Assembly (NCBI RefSeq): GCF_042683745.1
Contig: NZ_JBHUJX010000008.1
Coordinates: forward strand, 434,001-498,000
From: Pseudoneobacillus sp042683745
GTDB lineage: Bacteria; Bacillota; Bacilli; Bacillales; Cytobacillaceae
Direction: 5' to 3'
DNA length: 64,000 nucleotides
Shown: positions 33,279 through 42,773 of the stretch, one piece after another
Position numbering within the stretch: position 1 is the stretch's first letter
Layout: each line of letters opens with the position of its first letter
The notes under the pieces: generated by a model
What the model was told of the DNA's origin: nothing
Databases searched by the model: none
What the model saw: the letters and a program-made list of their open reading frames with translations, nothing else
Position numbers and translations under genes: made by a program

Positions 33279-34607
33279 TTGAATAAAATATATGTTCTTG
33301 ATACTAACGTTTTGTTGCAGGACCCCTATTCAATCTTTTCATTTCAGGATAATGAAGTGGTAATTCCAGCTGTGGTGTTGGAAGAAGTGGACTCAAAGAA
33401 GCGTTATATGGACGAGGTGGGAAGAAACGCTAGAAAAGTCTCGAAGCTTTTAGATAGCTTGCGCGAAACGGGAAAATTACATGAAAAAATAGAACTTGAA
33501 AATGGTGGTTTTTTACGTATTGAATTAAATCATCGCTCTTTTCAACAACTACAAGAAATATTTGTTGAAAAGACAAATGATAATCGTATTCTTGCCGTAG
33601 CAAAAAATTTGAATTTAGAAGAAGAATCAAAAGAAAATGGAAAAAAAGTAATATTAGTAAGTAAAGATGCCCTTGTTAGGGTGAAGGCAGATGCAATTGG
33701 GCTTTACGCCGAGGATTTTTTAAGTGATCGAGTGATTGAGGATGATTCCGTTTATACTGGCTTTTTGGAGGTTTATATTCCATTAGAGATTATAAGTCGT
33801 TTTTATGAAAAAGGTGAATTGTTACTTTCTGAAATTGTTAATCACCCTTTTTATCCAAATCAGTTTCTCATCATGAAAGATGCATTAGGTGGATCAGCCT
33901 CGGCTATAGGGATGGTTGATAAAACCGGAAAAAAAGTAAGGAAATTGGTAATTAATCATGAACATGTATGGGGAATACATCCGCGAAATGTACAACAAAC
34001 GATGGCGATTGAATTATTATTAAGAAAAGATATTCCTTTAATTACGTTGATTGGAAAAGCAGGGACAGGAAAAACACTTCTCGCATTGGCATCTGGATTG
34101 ATGCAAACTGAAGATTATGGGGAATATAAAAAACTTTTAGTTGCAAGACCAATCATTCCTGTTGGAAAGGATCTAGGCTACTTACCAGGTGAAAAACAGG
34201 AAAAGCTACGACCATGGATGCAACCTATTTACGATAATTTAGAGTATTTATTCAATACAAAAAAACCAGGTGAACTTGATGCGATATTAGCAGGAATGGG
34301 TTCGATTGAAGTGGAAGCATTAACCTATATACGTGGTCGCAGTATTCCTGATCAATTTATTATTATAGATGAGGCGCAAAACTTAACTAAGCATGAAGTA
34401 AAAACAATATTAACAAGAGTAGGGGAGGGAAGTAAGATTGTTTTAATGGGTGACCCAGAACAAATTGATCATCCGTATTTAGACGCATATAATAATGGTC
34501 TTACATACGTGGTTGAAAGGTTTAAAGAACAATTTGTTGCTGGTAGTGTGAAATTACTAAAAGGTGAGCGTTCTGGTTTAGCGCGTTTAGCCGCAGAACT
34601 ACTATAG
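33279..34607 (+). CDS. ylaK: PhoH2-type PIN domain-helicase (YlaK)
   Basis: Fusion of a PIN ribonuclease domain and a PhoH ATPase, 442 residues. PIN domain ~3-140 with acidic residues in YVLDTNVLLQDP, EEVD and NDNRILAVA. PhoH domain from ~220: Walker A GKAGTGKTLLALASG near residue 260, LPGEKQEKLRPW, Walker B FIIIDEAQN near 363 and GDPEQID. PhoH2 proteins are described as RNA helicase/ribonucleases, and mycobacterial ones act as a toxin with an upstream antitoxin. No antitoxin-like gene precedes it here. The TTG start has AGGAGGCGA in front. It is divergent from ylaJ. Confidence 0.93.
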   Translation: MNKIYVLDTNVLLQDPYSIFSFQDNEVVIPAVVLEEVDSKKRYMDEVGRNARKVSKLLDSLRETGKLHEKIELENGGFLRIELNHRSFQQLQEIFVEKTNDNRILAVAKNLNLEEESKENGKKVILVSKDALVRVKADAIGLYAEDFLSDRVIEDDSVYTGFLEVYIPLEIISRFYEKGELLLSEIVNHPFYPNQFLIMKDALGGSASAIGMVDKTGKKVRKLVINHEHVWGIHPRNVQQTMAIELLLRKDIPLITLIGKAGTGKTLLALASGLMQTEDYGEYKKLLVARPIIPVGKDLGYLPGEKQEKLRPWMQPIYDNLEYLFNTKKPGELDAILAGMGSIEVEALTYIRGRSIPDQFIIIDEAQNLTKHEVKTILTRVGEGSKIVLMGDPEQIDHPYLDAYNNGLTYVVERFKEQFVAGSVKLLKGERSGLARLAAELL

Positions 34608-34612
34608 AATCA

Positions 34613-34648
34613 ATAAGAGGAGACGAAGATGGAACTTCGTCTCTTCTT
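34613..34648 (+). terminator. Terminator after ylaK
   Basis: 14-bp stem AAGAGGAGACGAAG / CTTCGTCTCTTCTT with one G-T pair and a 6-base loop. It reaches the stop codon of the convergent ylaL. Confidence 0.8.
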
Positions 34649-35144
34649 AGAGCACGCAAATCTCTCTAACATTAGTTATCGGTTGATTTTGATTAGAACC
34701 ATCTCCAAAATATATATGAATAGGACCGTCTTCATATAATGGTTTCCCTTTATTCGAAAAGCCTAGTAAAAGCTCGTAACCTGCTGATAAATCAACTTCG
34801 ATACTTTGATTTTCAGTGGTGATGGACAATTTTTTAGCATCCTCTAGTGGAGAAGCAGTCAGTAAAAAAGGTTTTAATGGAATTCCAAAACTTCCTGTAA
34901 TTATCTGTTCTTTTATAAATGTCTTTTCTGAAATTTTTGTAGTTGGCAATGCAGCGCCCTCGATAATTTCGCGATCCCAATGGGAAGACATTTCTTTTGT
35001 ATATTCTTCTAACTCGTTTCTATCCACTCTGTTTGACTGAAAATAACTGTCTAAATCGACTTTCCGATCATCAAATATCCATACTCCAGGGTCTAAGGTG
35101 ATTGTATATTTCACTTTTCCTTTAATCATCACAATTTTTTCCAT
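34647..35144 (-). CDS. ylaL: Conserved hypothetical protein YlaL
   Basis: Soluble 165-residue protein. N-terminal KGKVKYTITLDPGVWIFDDRKVDLD, then a charged helical middle with DREIIEGAALPTTKISEKTFI and a beta-rich C-terminal half. No catalytic motif that I recognise. The name comes from position between ylaK and ylaN and similar size (157 in B. subtilis as I recall). It has GGGGGAA upstream of the ATG on the minus strand. Confidence 0.75.
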   Translation of the reverse strand: MEKIVMIKGKVKYTITLDPGVWIFDDRKVDLDSYFQSNRVDRNELEEYTKEMSSHWDREIIEGAALPTTKISEKTFIKEQIITGSFGIPLKPFLLTASPLEDAKKLSITTENQSIEVDLSAGYELLLGFSNKGKPLYEDGPIHIYFGDGSNQNQPITNVREICVL

Positions 35145-35314
35145 CTAGATGTATTCCCCCTTTTATCTTCCTAATGATTATACAAATAATAGATTAAAAT
35201 GTCATTTTTCATCTTTATACCATAAGTCTCACATGAAACAAAGGTTGCATTTTTCTTGCTTTAAAGTTAAAATTTATAGATAAGAATAGGTATGGCTCTG
35301 AAATGGGGGGATCA

Positions 35315-35599
35315 ATGTTGGCGTCTGAAATGATAATCAATCATCAAGAGAAAGCTTTTGCCATTTTGAAGGCTGACGCTGATAAAATTCTAAAGTTGAT
35401 CAAAGTACAGATGGAAAACCTAACTATGCCACAATGTCCTCTATATGAAGAGGTATTGGATACACAAATGTTCGGTTTATCTAGAGAGATCGATTTTGCT
35501 GTTCGACTGGGTTTAGTCGACGAAAAAGAGGGAAAAGCTCTACTTGGTCAATTAGAACAAGAATTATCTGTGCTCCATGAGGCTTCTTTAAAAAAATAA
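35315..35599 (+). CDS. ylaN: YlaN (UPF0358) protein
   Basis: Small all-helical protein of 93-94 residues, essential in B. subtilis under iron limitation and reported to interact with Fur. Conserved LKADADKILKLIKVQMENLTMPQCPLYEEVLDTQMFGLSREIDFAVRLGLVDEK is visible in parts. The start is unsettled: ATG 35315 (M-L-ASEM) and TTG 35318 (M-ASEM, the B. subtilis N-terminus) both follow GGGGGG at 35305-35310. TTG has the better spacing. An ATG at 35303 lies before the ribosome site and is rejected. Confidence 0.93.
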   Translation: MLASEMIINHQEKAFAILKADADKILKLIKVQMENLTMPQCPLYEEVLDTQMFGLSREIDFAVRLGLVDEKEGKALLGQLEQELSVLHEASLKK

Positions 35600-35604
35600 C
35601 ATTC

Positions 35605-35645
35605 AAAAACTCAAACGATTATCATCAATTGTTTGAGTTTTTTTG
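35605..35645 (+). terminator. Terminator after ylaN
   Basis: Stem AAAAACTCAAACGAT / ATTGTTTGAGTTTTT with one G-T pair, then TTG. Works mainly on the plus strand. Confidence 0.85.
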
Positions 35646-35718
35646 TAATAATGAGTCCTCAAGACTTTTATCAATAGTACAAGATATAATAAATTAGTAG
35701 AAATAAGGATGAGGATTT

Positions 35719-36924
35719 ATGTTTAAAAAGATATTAAAGTCCTATGATTACTCGCTTATCATTGCAATTATTCTTCTATGTTTATTTGGCTTAATTATGA
35801 TTTACAGTTCAAGCATGGTATCTGCTATACAAAGATATGAAGTGGAAAGTGACTATTTTTATCAAAAGCAGAAAATATCATTAATATTAGCTGCATTGAT
35901 ATTTATAATAGTCGCTTTGTTTCCTTATAAAGCACTAGCAAGTAATAAAATCCTTGTACCGATGGTGTTTTTCTCCCTCATTGGTCTAGCTGGACTATTC
36001 GTATTTGGTCACGTTGCTGGTAATGCTCAAAGCTGGATTAAGATTGGGTCGTTTAGGATTCAGCCATCTGAATTCGTTAAATTAGGTGTCATTATTTATC
36101 TATCAGCGGTGTATGCGAAAAAGCAGAATTATATTAATGAATTTGATAAAGGGGTTGCTCCACCGTTAGTTTATTTAGTCCTCGCTTTTTTGTTAGTTGC
36201 TGCCCAACCAGATTTTGGAACAGCCGGGATTATTTTTTTAATTGCAGTAACGATCATTCTATCATCAGGTATGAATGTAAAGAATATTATTCGTTTAATA
36301 ACAATAGGTGTATTAACGCTATCACCGATTTTATTTTTAATGAAGGATGAAATATTTTCAGATAAGCGAATTGGACGTTTTATTGCATTTAGTGATCCAT
36401 TTGCAGTGGAACAGGATTGGGGCTTTCATCTTGTTAATTCATACTTAGCTATAGGTTCTGGAGGGATAAATGGATTAGGGTTAGGTAAGAGTATACAAAA
36501 ACTAGGATATCTTCCTGAATCACATACAGACTTCATTATGGCCATTGTAGCTGAGGAATTGGGGATTTGGGGTGTTGGTTTTGTAATTATATCTCTTGGA
36601 TTTATCGTTTTAAAAGGAATATTAATAGGGATGCGCTGTAAGGATCCATTTGGAAGTTTATTAGCAATAGGAATTTCCAGTATGATCGGAATACAATCCT
36701 TTATCAATTTAGCCGGTATTTCAGGACTAATCCCAATGACAGGGGTACCGCTGCCATTTATTAGCTATGGTGGTTCATCTTTACTCCAACTTTCTATCGC
36801 AATGGGAATACTTGTGAATGTATCTATGTTTGTAAATTATGAACATAAATATAAGCAAAAACAAGAAAAACCAAAATCAGAAAAAAAGAGTATCCCTTCT
36901 TATAAAAATACCGTTCGTTACTAA
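35719..36924 (+). CDS. ftsW: FtsW/RodA/SpoVE-family peptidoglycan glycosyltransferase
   Basis: Polytopic SEDS glycosyltransferase, 401 residues, about ten membrane helices. SEDS landmarks: ARG-less AQSWIKIGSFRIQPSEFVKLG in the loop after helix 3-4, QPDFGTAGIIFLIA, HTDFIMAIVAEELG and TGVPLPFISYGGSSLL near the C-terminus. The last ~25 residues are a basic tail. It is the ylaO/ftsW position, so it probably polymerises septal peptidoglycan with a class B PBP. RodA and SpoVE are very similar, so the division role rests on synteny. AGGATGAGG precedes the ATG. Confidence 0.92.
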   Translation: MFKKILKSYDYSLIIAIILLCLFGLIMIYSSSMVSAIQRYEVESDYFYQKQKISLILAALIFIIVALFPYKALASNKILVPMVFFSLIGLAGLFVFGHVAGNAQSWIKIGSFRIQPSEFVKLGVIIYLSAVYAKKQNYINEFDKGVAPPLVYLVLAFLLVAAQPDFGTAGIIFLIAVTIILSSGMNVKNIIRLITIGVLTLSPILFLMKDEIFSDKRIGRFIAFSDPFAVEQDWGFHLVNSYLAIGSGGINGLGLGKSIQKLGYLPESHTDFIMAIVAEELGIWGVGFVIISLGFIVLKGILIGMRCKDPFGSLLAIGISSMIGIQSFINLAGISGLIPMTGVPLPFISYGGSSLLQLSIAMGILVNVSMFVNYEHKYKQKQEKPKSEKKSIPSYKNTVRY

Positions 36925-36926
36925 AC

Positions 36927-36975
36927 AAAAAATAAAGCTGTGAGCTCTTACGAGCACACAGCTTTATTTTTTTGA
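36927..36975. terminator. Bidirectional terminator between ftsW and ctaA
   Basis: Long stem AAAAAATAAAGCTGTG-A-GCTC / GAGC-A-CACAGCTTTATTTTTT with a single A/A mismatch and a 4-base loop. It covers the ctaA stop codon and gives T runs on both strands. Confidence 0.9.
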
Positions 36976-37872
36976 TCTTGATGCTAGTAAGATTAAATAG
37001 CTTAATACACCAAACAAACATGAAATAAAAAATGCATGTGCTAAAGCAATGTAGAGGTTTAGTCGAGTAAAGATAATTAGCATACCTGATAATACTTGTA
37101 ATGACACTAGAATGAATGAAATCATCCATCCCCAATAAATCACTTTTTGGTTTTTGTAATTTTTAATCGCTAAATAAAAACAATAACCAATCCATATGAA
37201 AATGAGACCTGCAGCAGTTCTGTGTCCCATTTGAACCCATTCATAAAGGTTTTTAGGTAATGCAATGTCGCTATTTGAACATAATGGCCAGTCCAAACAA
37301 ACAAGACTTGCATTCATATGTCTGACGAGAGCACCAGAATAAACGACGAAATAACTATAAATAGCAACGCCATAAATATGTTTTTTCATTTTTGAATCGA
37401 TTGGAACTTTATCAGCCTCAAATTTTTTATCTACTTCAAAGATTAGAAGAGTAAGAAGTAATACAGAAGCAAAGGATATTAATGAAATACCAAAATGTAA
37501 AGCTAAAACAAAATCAGATTGCCCCCAAATGACAGCAGCAGCCCCAATCAAACCCTGTAACAAAAGGAAAAAGAAAGAAAGGATAGAAAGGAACTTTGTT
37601 TCACGAATATGACCAATAGATTTCCATGCCCATATCGATAAAATAAGAACCATGAAGCCTACAGCTCCCGATACAACCCTATGGGCAAGTTCGATAATTA
37701 ATTCAACTGTTATATCGGATGGTATAAGTTCTCCATTACATAGCGGCCATGATCTTCCACAACCCATTCCAGAGTCGGTTTTAGTAACGAGTGCTCCACC
37801 TAATAAAATAAGTAGCATACCAATGGTTGTTAGAACGGCAAACCACTTTAATAGTCGATACAAACTATTCAC
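36964..37872 (-). CDS. ctaA: Haem A synthase
   Basis: Membrane enzyme that oxidises the C8 methyl of haem O to a formyl group, 302 residues. Eight membrane helices, with haem-ligand histidines in helix regions ELAHRVVSGAVGF, LALHFGISLI, MGHRTAAGLIFI and IALAHAFFIS. Two Cys pairs on the outer loops (GCGRSWPLC and CLDWPLC) as in B. subtilis CtaA. It is divergent from the caa3 oxidase genes. Its substrate haem O normally comes from CtaB, whose gene is broken at this locus. Confidence 0.95.
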   Translation of the reverse strand: MNSLYRLLKWFAVLTTIGMLLILLGGALVTKTDSGMGCGRSWPLCNGELIPSDITVELIIELAHRVVSGAVGFMVLILSIWAWKSIGHIRETKFLSILSFFFLLLQGLIGAAAVIWGQSDFVLALHFGISLISFASVLLLTLLIFEVDKKFEADKVPIDSKMKKHIYGVAIYSYFVVYSGALVRHMNASLVCLDWPLCSNSDIALPKNLYEWVQMGHRTAAGLIFIWIGYCFYLAIKNYKNQKVIYWGWMISFILVSLQVLSGMLIIFTRLNLYIALAHAFFISCLFGVLSYLILLASRSKK

Positions 37873-38454
37873 CTACTTAGAACAATAAAGTTCAGATATT
37901 TGTCTTTCACAATTACGGAATGTATAATGAAAATTGGTTTGCATCGTAATTAGCAAACCCTTATACATAATAGCTGAAAAGTGCAAAAAAGAACAGAAAT
38001 GAATGCTTAAAATATAAATTTTATTAATTTTGAACAATCTGAATACAATTAACACTATTATTATATTAATTATCGTTGAAAGATTTCTTTCCTTCTGTTA
38101 GAAATATAGGTAGGAAACTATGAATTAAATTTATTAAAAACAAGTATTCGTACATCTGACACAAAAAAGTCAAAAAATATACAAAAAAAGTTCACAAAAA
38201 AGTTCCAAAGTGTGATTTAATATATTGAGAATCAAATTATTTTTCTACACTAATATTTAATACTACCGTAATAGTGGAAACAGTTCTTTCCATTCTATTT
38301 TTATTTCCCTCGTTTGTTATTGCAAACATAGTATTTAAATAATTGTATGAAAAGAATGTTCAATCCTTCAATGGTTCTCGGGTGTAGATTAATCTAATTT
38401 AGTTCAGGAACGATTTTACTTGCATTTATCACTTTTATGTTTATCGATTGAGCG
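37873..38454. other. 582-base AT-rich intergenic region upstream of ctaA and the ctaB remnant
   Basis: No gene seen. It should hold the ctaA promoter (minus strand) and, ancestrally, the ctaB promoter and 5' part. An in-frame stretch just before the remnant (38401-38448: SSGTILLAFITFMFID, then a stop) is hydrophobic but too short to assign. Poly-A rich tract 38160-38210 has several AAAAAAGT repeats (AAAAAAGTC, AAAAAAAGTTC, AAAAAAGTTCC) of unknown meaning. Confidence 0.5.
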
Positions 38455-38679
38455 GTGTGTTTAGTTACATATCTTGTTGTTATCGCTTCCATTTTTACTT
38501 ATGCCATAGGAGTAACCTTCGTCGTTTTGGCAACCATATTAAATATTGGTTGGTTTGCTTTAGGATTATATGGGTACAAAATCAGAGATGATATAAAATG
38601 GGCATTATTAATGTTTGTATACTCACTTCAATATTTGACTATTATGTTTGTAGCAATAGTCATCGTAACACTTATTTAA
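38455..38679 (+). pseudogene. ctaB: C-terminal remnant of ctaB (haem O synthase)
   Basis: About 74 codons that match only the last two or three membrane helices of protohaem IX farnesyltransferase. ATILNIGWFALGLYGYKI, KWALLMFVYSLQYLTIMFVA and VIVTLI correspond to the family C-terminus (LLLNIGW..LGL.G, KWA.LMFVYSLNY.TI.FVAMVIFTL in B. subtilis as I recall). A full CtaB is about 305 residues with NxxxDxxxD motifs; none of that is present upstream, and a TGA lies in frame at 38449. It sits in the normal ctaB position between ctaA and ctaC. It is therefore a decayed gene, unless a tiny product is still made. Confidence 0.82.
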
Positions 38680-38828
38680 TTTGGATAATCAATTTCATTC
38701 TTTATTAATTGGTTAAAAATAATTTTCTATGTTTATTCGCTAATTACATAAAGATGAAATTTATTTATATTTTTTTTGATCAAACATTTCAAAAAGAAAC
38801 TTTAAAGAAAGAGGGGTTTGATTAAGCT

Positions 38829-39896
38829 ATGAAAAGGCTTACGAAATGGCGTCTTTTTTCATTGTTTACAATGTTGACGCTTGTCCTTTCCGGATGTGGT
38901 AAACCGTTTTTATCAACGTTAAAACCTGCTGGTGAAGTGGCAAAAATTCAATATGATTTAATGTTGTTAAGTACAGCAATTATGGTTGGTGTTATTGCTG
39001 TTGTCACAATAATTTTTATTATTGTTGTGATGAAATTTAGAAGAAAGGATAATAAGATTCCAAAACAAGTTGAGGGAAGCCACACACTTGAAATTATCTG
39101 GACTTCTATACCAATTATTTTACTTCTTGTCTTAGCAATTCCAACAGTTTCTGCAACATTTAAATTAGCAGACGTATCTGAAATGGATAAAAAAGATGAA
39201 GATGGGAAAAGAGATGCTTTAGTTGTAAATGTTAGAGCTAATCTTTACTGGTGGGAATTTGAATATCCTGATCTAGGTGTTATAACTGGTCAAGAATTAG
39301 TCGTCCCAACTGATCAAAAAGTATACTTTAACTTAAAGGCCTCAGATGTAAAACATTCTTTCTGGATTCCAGCTGTTGGAGGAAAGTTAGATACGAATAC
39401 TGATAATATTAATAAGTTCTGGCTGGAATTCGATTCTAAAGCTGCAGATGAAGCTGGTAATTTATTCTATGGAAAATGTGCTGAGCTTTGTGGTCCATCA
39501 CATGCATGGATGGATTTCAAAGTAAAAGCGATGCCAAAAGATGAATTTGAAAAATGGGCTACTGCTATGCAAAATACGAAAGAAGAACAACCAGCTAATG
39601 CTTTAGCGCAAGATGGTCAAGAAATTTTCAATAAAAGCTGTATTGGTTGCCATGCTGTATCACCAGTTGATGGTAAACCTGAAGCAGCAAGAATGGGTCC
39701 TAACTTAGCAACATTTGGTGAGAGATCTCGAATTGCTGGTATTTTAGACCATACTGAAGAAGACTTAAAAAATTGGTTGAAAAATCCTGAAACATATAAG
39801 CCAGGAAATAAAATGACTGGACAATATGGGGATTTAACACCAGAACAAATTGATGCTTTATCGGCATACTTAATGAGTCTAAAAGTAATGGATTAA
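38829..39896 (+). CDS. ctaC: Cytochrome caa3 oxidase subunit II
   Basis: Cytochrome c-linked terminal oxidase subunit carrying the CuA centre fused to a cytochrome c domain, 355 residues. Lipoprotein signal with lipobox L-S-G-C23, then two membrane helices (~45-70, ~90-112). The CuA site is C217-x3-C221-x3-H225-x2-M228 in CAELCGPSHAWM. Haem c site C271-I-G-C274-H275 with a distal Met near NKMTGQYG. The ATG follows AGAGGGG. First intact gene of ctaCDEF. Confidence 0.96.
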   Translation: MKRLTKWRLFSLFTMLTLVLSGCGKPFLSTLKPAGEVAKIQYDLMLLSTAIMVGVIAVVTIIFIIVVMKFRRKDNKIPKQVEGSHTLEIIWTSIPIILLLVLAIPTVSATFKLADVSEMDKKDEDGKRDALVVNVRANLYWWEFEYPDLGVITGQELVVPTDQKVYFNLKASDVKHSFWIPAVGGKLDTNTDNINKFWLEFDSKAADEAGNLFYGKCAELCGPSHAWMDFKVKAMPKDEFEKWATAMQNTKEEQPANALAQDGQEIFNKSCIGCHAVSPVDGKPEAARMGPNLATFGERSRIAGILDHTEEDLKNWLKNPETYKPGNKMTGQYGDLTPEQIDALSAYLMSLKVMD

Positions 39897-39928
39897 TAAA
39901 GGATATAGTTTAAAAGGGAGGTAAAAAG

Positions 39929-41800
39929 GTGAGTACCTTAGCTCAAAAAAAGGGATTTGGCGCTACTTTATGGGACTTTTTAACAACAGTCGACCATAAA
40001 AAAATTGCAATCCTTTACCTTATCGCTGGCGGATTCTTCTTCCTAGTCGGTGGACTAGAAGCAATGTTCATCCGTATTCAACTTGCTATACCTCACAATG
40101 ATTTTGTGAGTGCTGGACTTTATAATGAAATTTTAACAATGCATGGTACAACTATGATCTTCTTGGCAGCAATGCCTCTTGTTTTCGCATTTATGAATGC
40201 TGTGATGCCATTACAAATTGGTGCACGTGATGTTGCTTTTCCATTCTTAAATGCATTAGGTTTTTGGTTATTCTTCTTTGGGGGACTTTTCTTAAACTTA
40301 TCATGGTTCCTTGGCGGTGCTCCAGATGCTGGGTGGACTTCATATGCATCACTTTCACTTGAATCGCCTGGACATGGAATTGATTTCTATGCGCTTGGAT
40401 TACAAATATCAGGTGCCGGTACATTAATTGGGGGTATTAACTTCCTAGTGACGATCATTAATATGCGCGCACCTGGAATGACTTATATGCGTATGCCGAT
40501 GTTTACATGGACAACGTTTGTAACATCTGCATTAATCCTATTTGCTTTCCCTCCATTAACTGTTGGATTATTTTTAATGATTTTTGACCGTATGTTTGGA
40601 GCAAACTTCTTTGATGTAAGTGCTGGCGGTAATGCTGTTATTTGGGAGCATTTCTTCTGGATATTCGGTCACCCAGAGGTATATATTTTAGTACTACCTG
40701 CATTTGGTATATTCTCTGAAATCTTTGCTATTTTCTCTCGTAAACGTTTATTCGGATATTCATCCATGGTGTTTGCGACAGTATTAATTGGATTTTTAGG
40801 GTTCATGGTTTGGGCTCACCATATGTTTACAACAGGATTAGGTCCAGTTGCCAACGCAATTTTTGCTGTAGCAACTATGGCTATTGGTGTACCTACAGGT
40901 ATTAAGATCTTTAACTGGTTATTTACAATGTGGGGCGGAAGTATTAAATTTACTACACCAATGCTTTACGCTGTTGCCTTTATTCCTTCATTCGTTGCTG
41001 GTGGAGTTACAGGAATCATGTTAGCTTCAGCTGCTGCTGACTATCAATATCACGACACTTACTTTGTTGTAGCCCACTTCCATTATGTAATCGTTGGTGG
41101 GGTAGTATTCGCGATTTTAGCAGGTACGCACCTTTACTGGCCGAAAATGTTTGGTACAATGTTAAATGAATTTTTAGGAAAAATCACTTTCTGGTTATTT
41201 TTAATTGGATTCCATTTAACGTTCTTCATTCAGCATTTCCTTGGATTAATGGGTATGCCACGTCGTGTATTCTCTTTCTTACCAGGCCAAGGATTTGAAA
41301 CGGGTAACTTAATAAGTACTGTTGGTGCCTTCTTTATGGCTGTTGCAGTAATTGTATTATTAATTAATGTCATCATGACTTCAGTTAAAAATGAAAGAGT
41401 TGGTAACGACCCTTGGGGTGATGGTAGAACATTAGAGTGGGCTATTTCTTCACCACCACCGTTTTATAATTTTAAACAATTACCACTTGTTCGTGGTTTA
41501 GATGCTTATTGGATTGAAAAAATGGAAGGCAAAAAAGAATTAACTCCTGCTGAACCGTTGGGTGATATTCATATGCCGAATTCATCTTTCATACCATTTG
41601 TGATTTCTTTTGGTCTATTTGTTGCTGCATTTGGAGCGATGTACCAATTTGATGATAAACCATGGGGTATACCGGTGTTAATTCTTGGATTCTTGATCAC
41701 TTTAAGCTCAATGTTCTTCCGTTCAGTTAAAGATGATCATGGATTCCACATTCATAAAGAAGATTTAATTGATGATAAAGATAAGGGGGTTAAAGCATAA
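39929..41800 (+). CDS. ctaD: Cytochrome caa3 oxidase subunit I
   Basis: Catalytic haem-copper subunit, 623 residues, with twelve to fourteen membrane helices. Low-spin haem and CuB ligands are in TMHGTTMIF, WEHFFWIFGHPEVYILVLPAFG (His-Tyr crosslink motif), WAHHMFTTG and VVAHFHYVIVGG. The long C-terminal extension (from about residue 490) is as in Bacillus CtaD. It has AAAGGGAGG before the GTG start. The stop codon overlaps the ATG of ctaE (TAATG). Confidence 0.96.
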   Translation: MSTLAQKKGFGATLWDFLTTVDHKKIAILYLIAGGFFFLVGGLEAMFIRIQLAIPHNDFVSAGLYNEILTMHGTTMIFLAAMPLVFAFMNAVMPLQIGARDVAFPFLNALGFWLFFFGGLFLNLSWFLGGAPDAGWTSYASLSLESPGHGIDFYALGLQISGAGTLIGGINFLVTIINMRAPGMTYMRMPMFTWTTFVTSALILFAFPPLTVGLFLMIFDRMFGANFFDVSAGGNAVIWEHFFWIFGHPEVYILVLPAFGIFSEIFAIFSRKRLFGYSSMVFATVLIGFLGFMVWAHHMFTTGLGPVANAIFAVATMAIGVPTGIKIFNWLFTMWGGSIKFTTPMLYAVAFIPSFVAGGVTGIMLASAAADYQYHDTYFVVAHFHYVIVGGVVFAILAGTHLYWPKMFGTMLNEFLGKITFWLFLIGFHLTFFIQHFLGLMGMPRRVFSFLPGQGFETGNLISTVGAFFMAVAVIVLLINVIMTSVKNERVGNDPWGDGRTLEWAISSPPPFYNFKQLPLVRGLDAYWIEKMEGKKELTPAEPLGDIHMPNSSFIPFVISFGLFVAAFGAMYQFDDKPWGIPVLILGFLITLSSMFFRSVKDDHGFHIHKEDLIDDKDKGVKA

Positions 41801-42429
41801 TGCACGCAGAAGATAAAATGACTTATGAAACTTGGCCTGCGGCGCCAGAAAAAGCTACCCTTGATGGTAAAAATAAATTTCTTGGCTTTTGGTTATTCTT
41901 AGGAGGAGAGACGGTTCTTTTCGCCTCTCTCTTTGCAACCTATCTTGCTTTAAAAGATAAGGTACCTAGTGATACACATGCTTTGGCAAAAGATTTATTT
42001 GAGCTTCCACTCGTATTTATGGCTACAATGTTGCTTTTAACGAGTTCTTTAACGAGCGTTTATGCAATGTACCATATGAAAAACTTTGATTTTAAGAAAA
42101 TGCAGCTTTGGTTAGGTTTAACTGTTCTATTAGGAGCTGGGTTTTTAGGACTTGAAATTTACGAGTTCAATCATTATGTGCATGAATATCATCACACATT
42201 TACAAGTAGTGCGTTTGGATCCGCATTTTATACGTTAACAGGATTCCATGGAGCACACGTTGCATTTGGATTAGCGTGGATTATTACTTTAATGATACGT
42301 AATTCAAAACGTGGATTAGACCTTTACAATGCTCCAAAGTTCTATGTAGCAAGTCTATACTGGCACTTTATTGACGTTGTTTGGGTATTTATCTTTACAG
42401 TAGTATATTTAATGGGAATGGTGGGATAA
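41800..42429 (+). CDS. ctaE: Cytochrome caa3 oxidase subunit III
   Basis: Membrane subunit of the oxidase, 209 residues, five membrane helices (the short bacterial form lacking helices 1-2 of the mitochondrial protein). Family patterns: LGFWLFLGGETVLFASLFATYLAL, TGFHGAHVAFGLAWIITLM and WHFIDVVWVFIFTVVYL. The ATG overlaps the ctaD stop, so translation is coupled. It is 4 bases from ctaF. Confidence 0.95.
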   Translation: MHAEDKMTYETWPAAPEKATLDGKNKFLGFWLFLGGETVLFASLFATYLALKDKVPSDTHALAKDLFELPLVFMATMLLLTSSLTSVYAMYHMKNFDFKKMQLWLGLTVLLGAGFLGLEIYEFNHYVHEYHHTFTSSAFGSAFYTLTGFHGAHVAFGLAWIITLMIRNSKRGLDLYNAPKFYVASLYWHFIDVVWVFIFTVVYLMGMVG

Positions 42430-42433
42430 ACTG

Positions 42434-42766
42434 ATGGCGAATTTACAACCAGATTCAGGTAACCCAAGAGTTGACATTGAATACCGACGTAAGAAGAATA
42501 AAGAGGAAATGAAATATCAAGTAACATCATTTTCTTTAATGATCTTTCTAACGCTCATTGCTTTTTTTGCGGTAGGCTATGACTTATCAGCATGGTTTAC
42601 TGTTCCGTTTATCCTTTTATTAGCTGCTGTACAAGTTGTATTTCAGCTATATTATTTCATGCATATGAGTCATAAAGGTCACGAAGCTCCTTCCCTATTT
42701 CTATACTCAGGTTTATTCATTGGGCTCGTAACGGTTTTGGCATTTTCAACCATCATTTGGTGGTAA
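42434..42766 (+). CDS. ctaF: Cytochrome caa3 oxidase subunit IV
   Basis: Small membrane subunit, 110 residues, three membrane helices (about 33-55, 58-80, 87-108) after a charged N-terminus (DIEYRRKKNKEEMKYQ). COX4/CoxD-like motif FQLYYFMHMSHKGHE between helices 2 and 3. The start is ATG right after the ctaE stop. Last gene of the oxidase structural operon; a terminator follows. Confidence 0.94.
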   Translation: MANLQPDSGNPRVDIEYRRKKNKEEMKYQVTSFSLMIFLTLIAFFAVGYDLSAWFTVPFILLLAAVQVVFQLYYFMHMSHKGHEAPSLFLYSGLFIGLVTVLAFSTIIWW

Positions 42767-42773
42767 AAGAGAT

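Noticed and set aside
33279..34607. PhoH2 toxin-antitoxin module
   Set aside because: Mycobacterial PhoH2 has an upstream antitoxin gene. Here the upstream neighbour is the divergent lipoprotein ylaJ, so no pair is seen.
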